Source: Pempheris klunzingeri (taxonomy: Eukaryota > Chordata > Actinopteri > Acropomatiformes > Pempheridae). From it: a stretch of DNA of 64,000 bases. The notes under the pieces are model-generated. The model saw nothing but the letters and a program-made list of their open reading frames with translations. It had not been told where the DNA came from and did not search any database. This document shows, in pieces, positions 36,321 to 64,000 of the stretch. The DNA is taken from the NCBI RefSeq assembly GCF_042242105.1, contig NC_092035.1, forward strand, positions 5,662,977 to 5,726,976, in the 5' to 3' direction. Position numbers and translations under genes: made by a program. Each line of letters starts with the position of its first letter. Position 1 is the stretch's first letter.

Positions 36321-39300
36321 CGGAAACATGTTGAAAGGATCCGAGGAGGCGCTGCGTAAATCCGTGTGTGTCTATTTCTTTATTACAGGTACAGAAACTT
36401 CAGGACGTTCACGTCGCCTCGGCCTGCGCAGTTCTCCTCCCTGGCAGTAGATGTCAGTGGAGATTTGGTGAGCGCCGGAGCCCAGGACTCCTTTGAGATC
36501 TTTCTGTGGTCGATGCAGACGGGCAGACTGCTGGAGGTAGGCACAGAAAGTCATGGATTAATACTTCTGTATGTCTCCATTCTCTATTTAGAGGTTTTCC
36601 ATCAAATGGCTCATGTTGAAATATCTGCCTCCTCTCTGTGATGAACTAGGTCCTAGCGGGCCATGAGGGCCCGGTCAGCTGCCTGTGCTTCAGTCCAGTC
36701 CAGTCCATCCTGGCCAGCGCCTCGTGGGATCGCACCATCCGGCTGTGGGACATGATGGACAGCTGGCAGGTCAAAGAAACCCTTCCCCTCAGCTCTGATG
36801 GTAAATCTGATCCCTGACTCAACCGTCTTTGCTGTAACCTGGTCATTTGGTATTTTGATCTGTCCACTGTACACACAAAGGGGCACAAATAGGAGGATTT
36901 CACTGCAGGGCACTGCAGGAACAAGAGCATTTGTGGAGCAAATCATTTTTAATCCACCAAGGGTCTAATTTGCCTAATCTTCTAGGTTCTTCAAATGCAA
37001 ACAGGAAACTTTTAAAAGGGACTTTTAGTTTTTAGTTTAGTTCGTCTGTTTCCAAAAGTTCAAACTTCAAACACTAATAACGGCTTTAATAAACAGTTCC
37101 TGGGTTCGCAAATTATAAGTGGTTTAAGATTAATGATACTATAAAATTTAAAATCCCTTTTATGGTGAATGGTGCATAGAAATTTTGTAGATATTCACGA
37201 GGATGACTAAACCATTGGCCTGAATTTTTTGGAATAACATAAAAGTAACTGTCATTACGACTGCCAAATCACCTTTGGGTCTTTGATAGATGATGTAGAG
37301 CTACTCTGCTTTAAGTGAACACACTCACAGTGTTTCTGTGTGTTTTTTTTCCTCAGGTTTGTCAGTGGCTTACCGGCCCGACGGTCAGGAGTTGGCTGTG
37401 GCCACGCTGAACGGTGAGGTGTCTTTCTGGAACCCCCACACAGCCACACAAAGCGGCTCTGTGGCCGGACGCCACGACCTGGCGACGGGCCGCAAGGAGA
37501 CCGATAAAATCACAGCCAAGCAGTCTGCAAAGGGCAAGTAAGTGAGAGAACCGGACCAAACCATAGAGGAGGTTTCATGAGATTGTGTGGGCATCAATTC
37601 AGGTTGTATTTCATGCTTTTTTTTTAAGGTCCTTCACGTCGCTGTGCTACTCTGCGGATGGGGAGTCGATTTTGGCGGGAGGCCAGTCCAAGTTTGTGTG
37701 CATCTACAACGTCAAAGAGCAGATGCTCATGAAGAAGTTCGAAATCTCCTGCAACCTGTCGTTTGACGCCATGGAGGTACGGCCTCACCTTCAGCTCAGT
37801 CACAGCTGTTAGAGTCCTGGTATTAGATGTTATTGTTGTTAGACTGTTAGAGAGGAAAATACAGGAAAATGATGGTCTTTTAAGTTTAGTTCGCACCTGT
37901 TTGATGTTTCATGGGAAAACTGTGGGGTGATTTTATAACAGTGTGTGTGCAGATGTAGAATACACACACTAACTCTGTCCTTGTGAGGTCCCTGTTCTCT
38001 GATTCATGCTGTGGTCCCACATTACCTGCAGGAGTTCCTGGACCGCCGGAAGATGACGGAGTTCGGCAGCCTGGCTCTGGTGGACGAAGGAGCCGGAGAC
38101 GGAGACGGGGTCAACATCAGCCTGCCTGGAGTCAGGAGAGGTGCGACGCCCTCTTCGACACTTACAGCTCTTTAAAGATATTTTAGCTTTTCCTCCAGAC
38201 AAGTGATTTATTTGCTAGATGACTCAATGTCATGCTTATTTGCTATAAACATCTTGTTTGTTTTTTCTCTCTGTGTTTCTTACAGGTGACATGAGTTCTC
38301 GACACTTCAAGCCAGAGATCAGAGTGAGCTCGCTGCGGTTTGCTCCTACTGGTAGGTGACAGGATAACGGGTGGAGATGTTTCTTGTTGGCGTTGTGAGA
38401 CAGTTGCGTCTTTGTAGGCTGTGTTGGGAAACTGGTGTGCACTAGTCAATAAACTGGTTGCATGTATTGTCAGGTCGCAGCTGGGCGGCCACCACCACCG
38501 AGGGCCTGCTGGTCTACTCCCTCGATGGGTCTCTCATCTTCGACCCCTACGACCTCGACCTGGATGTGACGCCGGCCAGCATACACAAGCAGCTGCGGCT
38601 ACAGCAGTGGACGTCGGCCATCGTCCTGGCGTTTAGACTCAACGAAAAAGCCCTCAAACAGGAAGTGCTGGAAGCGGTGCCGCACGAGCAGAGTGAGCAA
38701 ACCATCCTTCATCACAATACCACTGCTAGGCAACATGGACGCCAAAAGGCTCCTCGTTTACAACGTGTGGAAGCCACAGAGGCATCTCAACATTTGTCTC
38801 AGACATGAAATTAAAATGAAAACATATTACCTTATCGTCCACTGATTAATGAGCATCCATGACTCCCGTCATTTCTGAAAATGTCAATAAAAATGTATGG
38901 ACTGATAGTTCATATGGATTCTTAATGTAAAAACTGTGAACACGACCCTGTATGAAGGCACCAGCACTCCTAAAGCATAGCCTGTTTTATGGTCTATTTT
39001 CTCTGAATGGGACCATAATTAACAAGTGAGCATCAAGTTATAATGAAGAGGACGTGAAATTAGCTACCGAGTCCATAAACTCATTAGGAAAATGTTTGCT
39101 GAGCTAATAAATCAAGTGAGAATTAGGCTCATTTCCTCATAGACTTCCATCCAGTCTGACTTCTGGTGTGGTACCAGCAGAGTCGCCCCCTGCTGGACAT
39201 TAGAAAGAATGCAGGTTAAATGCTCTTCAATTGCTACGTCCATTTCTTTTATGCAGTCTACACTCACAACACAGTGACTTGGCTATGGCTTAAATACTGT

Positions 39301-39894
39301 CTGTTCTCCAGTCGCAGTAGTTTGCGGCTCTCTCCCCGACATCTACGTTGAGAAGCTGCTGGACTTCGTGGCGGCGTGTTTGGAGAAATCAGGTCACCTG
39401 CAGTTCTACATGACCTGGGCCCAGAGCCTGCTCATGCTGCACGGACAGAAACTCAAGAACAGGTCCGCTCCCGTCCCTTATTATGGTTTTATTAAGTGCA
39501 CGTGAAAGTCTCGATATGATTTTGTGTGACTGTACCTGATTATCTTTATCTTGCATGCAGGTCGGGAGCCATACTGCCCACACTCCAGGCGCTGCAGAAG
39601 AGCATCCAGAGACACTATGACAGTCTGTCCAAGCTGTATGTCTCACTAGTTTTGGCTCAGAGTTCCATCCTATAGTAAGTAGCCAAATTGGTTCAAATCA
39701 GTAACTGCGAATGTGTGTTTTCTCTGCACAGGTGTGACTTTAACATGTACAACATTCGCTACGCGGAGGCCCTGTCGAAGCAGAGAGGCATGAAGAGAGC
39801 AGCTGAGGAGGAGGAGGAGGAGGAGGGGGAGGATGAAGAGCTGTCTGATCAGATGAGCGAGGCCTCCTTGGAGGGTGCAGACATGATACTGTAG
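31641..39894 (+). CDS. pwp2: PWP2/UTP1, SSU processome WD-repeat protein, complete, 21 exons
   Basis: Exons: 31641-31658, 32140-32252, 32407-32501, 32593-32692, 33081-33224, 33625-33760, 33849-34090, 34848-34991, 35136-35206, 35283-35419, 36115-36263, 36389-36536, 36650-36800, 37357-37537, 37629-37776, 38032-38140, 38286-38351, 38474-38692, 39312-39462, 39561-39635, 39732-39894 (TAG). They sum to 2,760 nt, 919 residues, the usual length for PWP2. It starts MKFAYRFSNLLG and carries two WD40 propellers (for example LAYSPDGQYIVTGGDDGKVKVW and LASASWDRTIRLWD). A long acidic loop in exon 7 (around residues 240-275) breaks the first propeller. The C-terminal UTP12 helical domain runs from about residue 730 and ends in an acidic tail. 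PWP2 is a UTP-B subunit needed for 18S rRNA processing in the nucleolus. AATAAA at 40023-40028. Confidence 0.96.
34091..34847. other. pwp2 intron 7
   Basis: 757 bp without a recognisable gene. I looked for a box C/D snoRNA around GATGATGA near 34680 but found no matching box D. Confidence 0.5.
35420..36114. other. pwp2 intron 10 with a dispersed repeat
   Basis: 695 bp. Part of it (about 35640-35830) looks like an interspersed fish repeat; its core at 35699-35728 recurs inverted at 45394-45422. Nothing else recognised. Confidence 0.5.
35699..35728 (-). repeat. Dispersed repeat fragment, member 1
   Basis: The reverse complement reads ATGGAAAGGATCCCTACAG with flanking GAGAGAGACC, matching 45394-45422 (ATGGAAAGGATCCCTGCGG, flanking GAGACAGACC) in eed intron 11. 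It is part of a longer, diverged element whose full ends I cannot place. Confidence 0.55.
36288..36319. repeat. (CA)n microsatellite
   Basis: 32-bp CA dinucleotide tract in pwp2 intron 11, starting only 25 bp after the exon 11 donor. Confidence 0.97.
36801..37356. other. pwp2 intron 13
   Basis: 556 bp, AT-rich, nothing recognised. Confidence 0.5.
39185..39198 (-). promoter_or_regulatory. CTCF-like motif in pwp2 intron 18
   Basis: The minus strand reads CCAGCAGGGGGCGA, 13 of 14 positions of the CTCF core. It lies in pwp2 intron 18 (38693-39311) and is opposite in orientation to the motif at 31452-31465, so the two sites would converge around most of pwp2. Confidence 0.45.
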
Positions 39895-40509
39895 TCCTGA
39901 AGCCAATCCAGTTCATTCCAACAACATGGAAGATATCACTGCAAATACAGAAGAATTATGTTGGACTGTTAAAGCAAACTTCGGTGGTCAGAAAACATTT
40001 TGTAAACTGTTTTTCTTTTTTAAATAAATGATTATCTGTGAAGATGCTTGTTTTTATGTTTGCTTTAGCCTGCACTCATTTGGTCATTATGTCTGGGCTT
40101 GATCTACAAATGAAAACAAGTTGAAATGGCATCTATGTGTGCAGTGTCCATCTCCAGGGTCGTGCTCATGTGCTCCCAGGCAAACGGTAGTAGATGTAGT
40201 CCCCCTCTGACATTAAAAAAAACTACAAAAAAGGGAGGTAATCAGAACCAGCATCTTTAGTATCTGAGCCACAGACATTTATTTTGTACATTTAGTGCTT
40301 TTAATGCACATAATGCCTTAGAAAATGGTAAATTTTTATTATCTATTATTTAGGTTATCTATCATTTTAATGTATATATTTTTTTTAATTAAAGTAAAAT
40401 GCCAACAAAATTAGTGGAAATGCATGAACTACGACCCCGGATCGAATCAAACTACCATTCCCAGCAGCACTTGCGGCGGCGGAGCGGAAGAGGCGGAGTT
40501 TGAGTCAAA
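39895..40509. other. pwp2 3' UTR and eed promoter
   Basis: 615 bp from the pwp2 stop to the eed start codon. It contains the pwp2 AATAAA signal (40023-40028) and, near the eed end, a ZNF143-like site in a GC-rich stretch (40449-40500). The two genes are very close, head to tail. Confidence 0.6.
40449..40469 (+). promoter_or_regulatory. ZNF143/Staf-like site in the eed promoter
   Basis: AACTACCATTCCCAGCAGCA closely resembles the ZNF143 element (ACTACAATTCCCAGCATGC). It is 41-61 bp upstream of the eed ATG. ZNF143 sites are typical of core promoters of housekeeping genes, usually close to the start site. Confidence 0.5.
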
Positions 40510-45901
<5,392 letters not shown>

Positions 45902-47294
45902 GCACTTTTCCTTTTTCCTTTTTTTTCTTTTTGTGGTTCCTGTTGCGTCCCCGTCAACCTGCAGCCCTGTTGTACAGATCTACACTGCAAGAAATGTCCG
46001 TTTGAACATTTAGTCTCACGTGTGGTCTAAAAATACAGCGTTTCCTTAAAAGAAGTGAGAAACCGTGCCAAGGCGAGATTATTCCTTTTGTGACTCTGGC
46101 CAAGGAGATTGTTTTCATTTCCTGTTTGTCTGCCAGCCGGACCTTGGAGAAAAAAACAACAGATTGCTAAGAAGTTTAAAGGTTGACGACAGACAAAGGA
46201 GCATTTTATATCCACCAAAACATCAGGATTTATTCATTTTTCAACCTCAGCAGTGATTGTAAAGACACTTTGTTCCAAATTTTAATTTAACGTTTTAAAT
46301 TGAAGGAGTGAATTAATTCTAACATCGTGCTGGTGAACAGATGAGTAGTGGTGGAGGTGAAGTGCCTTTAGCTTCCTATGCAGACACGTCAGAAACAATT
46401 GGATCACTCAGCCAGTCCCTCCAGTTCTCTGCAGTCAGGGACATTTTTCTGCAAATCCTTCACACAAGAGGAATCGTCTGTATCTCAGTCAGTTGGCAGA
46501 TTTTTGTCACTTGCTTTAGGAAAAATAAGACAACAGATGAAAAGACCAAAGATGGATTTTCTTTTTTGCAGTGTTTTATATTCATTTGTTCAAATTTAAA
46601 AAAAAAATGAAGATTTTTGTTTTTTTCTTCTTTCCTTTGCATCAGTTTTTAATGCCCCCTTGGTTCGCTTTGTTCCCCCTCTTCCTCTTCCTCCTCCTCC
46701 TCCTCCCACCTCCACACACTCAATAAAATGTATTTTGTAAATATATTCTGGAGTCAGTGTGTGCAGTTACTGGTCTGCTTTTATTTTAGCACAAGTCAGA
46801 TGAAATTGTCATTTTTAGCAGCATTTTTCATTTCTGAGGCAGAAAATTGTTTTATTTTGAAAATTTGGACTGAATGTCCTACAATAAAAGTCTTCTGAAG
46901 GGAGGGGAAGACAGCTGCTCCTGCCTTCTTATTAAGTCCTTGTATAATAATGTATGGAGTCCTGAATAAAACGTATTTTCCTACAGTTTATCTCTGCAGA
47001 TCCTCTCAGGATGAAATGCACTTTTAATTGAGTCTGCTCTTTCTTCTCCAACATGCACAGGTCATGTGACTGGAGTCTTTGTCCACCCTCCCCTTGTGAA
47101 CCCCCTCTGATCAAAACCCTCCAACTCCGGACCTGAGCTAAAAAAAAAATGACGTGTCGCCGGAGTGCGCGCCGGCGCTGCGCTGCGCTCCCCTTATCTC
47201 CAGGACCCGGACGGAGCGCTTGCCCACTGCGGACTTTTGCCCTCCGACTTTGATAGGTGAAGATAAGCCGAGCTGCGCCAGAGCTTCCTCGAGC
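45902..47294. other. eed 3' UTR, spacer and atp7b promoter
   Basis: eed 3' UTR to the AATAAA at 46722-46727, ending in a (CTC)n stretch. No gene follows until atp7b exon 1. The last 150 bp are GC-rich and carry two metal-response-element cores (47166-47172 and 47184-47190). Confidence 0.55.
47166..47190 (+). promoter_or_regulatory. Two metal-response-element cores upstream of atp7b
   Basis: TGCGCGC at 47166-47172 and TGCGCTC at 47184-47190 both match the MTF-1 core TGCRCNC, 18 bp apart and 105-130 bp before the start codon. MTF-1 drives metal-induced genes, so metal-responsive control of this copper pump is plausible. The region is GC-rich, so chance matches are not rare. Confidence 0.35.
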
Positions 47295-63981
<16,687 letters not shown>

Positions 63982-64000
63982 GTGATTCTACACCAAGTGA

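Overview
The window is nuclear DNA from a bony fish, probably a spiny-rayed teleost with a compact genome. All genes are split by short GT-AG introns. Five vertebrate genes can be read exon by exon, and the tRNA genes, CA/TA microsatellites and a teleost-type dispersed repeat fit the same picture. There are no prokaryotic features.

Layout: (1) 1.3-24.2 kb, minus strand: a clade A fibrillar procollagen, best matched to the alpha-2(V) chain (col5a2). Its N-propeptide has five tandem VWC exons where the mammalian chain has one. (2) 26.6-30.7 kb, plus strand: pejvakin (pjvk), head to head with the collagen gene. (3) 31.6-39.9 kb: pwp2, a WD-repeat protein of the small-subunit processome, 21 exons and 919 codons. 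(4) 40.5-45.9 kb: eed, the Polycomb PRC2 WD40 subunit, 12 exons and 443 codons. (5) 47.3 kb to the right edge: atp7b, the copper-transporting P1B-type ATPase, 19 exons in the window and truncated within the last membrane helices. The last four genes run head to tail on the plus strand.

The introns carry a second layer: five tRNA-Ile(AAT) genes, two intact and one decayed tRNA-Arg(TCG), one intact tRNA-Arg(CCT) and three decayed tRNA-Arg(CCT) copies or fragments. A tRNA-Ile/tRNA-Arg cassette of about 450 bp is nearly the same in pjvk intron 4 and atp7b intron 15, about 32 kb apart.

The genes do not form one pathway: extracellular matrix, hair-cell/peroxisome biology, ribosome assembly, chromatin silencing and copper export. 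The points most worth a second look are the five-fold VWC expansion of the collagen, an ATP7B whose first HMA fold has lost its CxxC while exon 1 encodes a metallothionein-like cysteine cluster, the duplicated intronic tRNA cassette, and two GC-AG introns. I found no previously unknown multi-gene system. Exon boundaries were read by eye from splice signals and phase consistency; untranslated regions and promoters are inferred.
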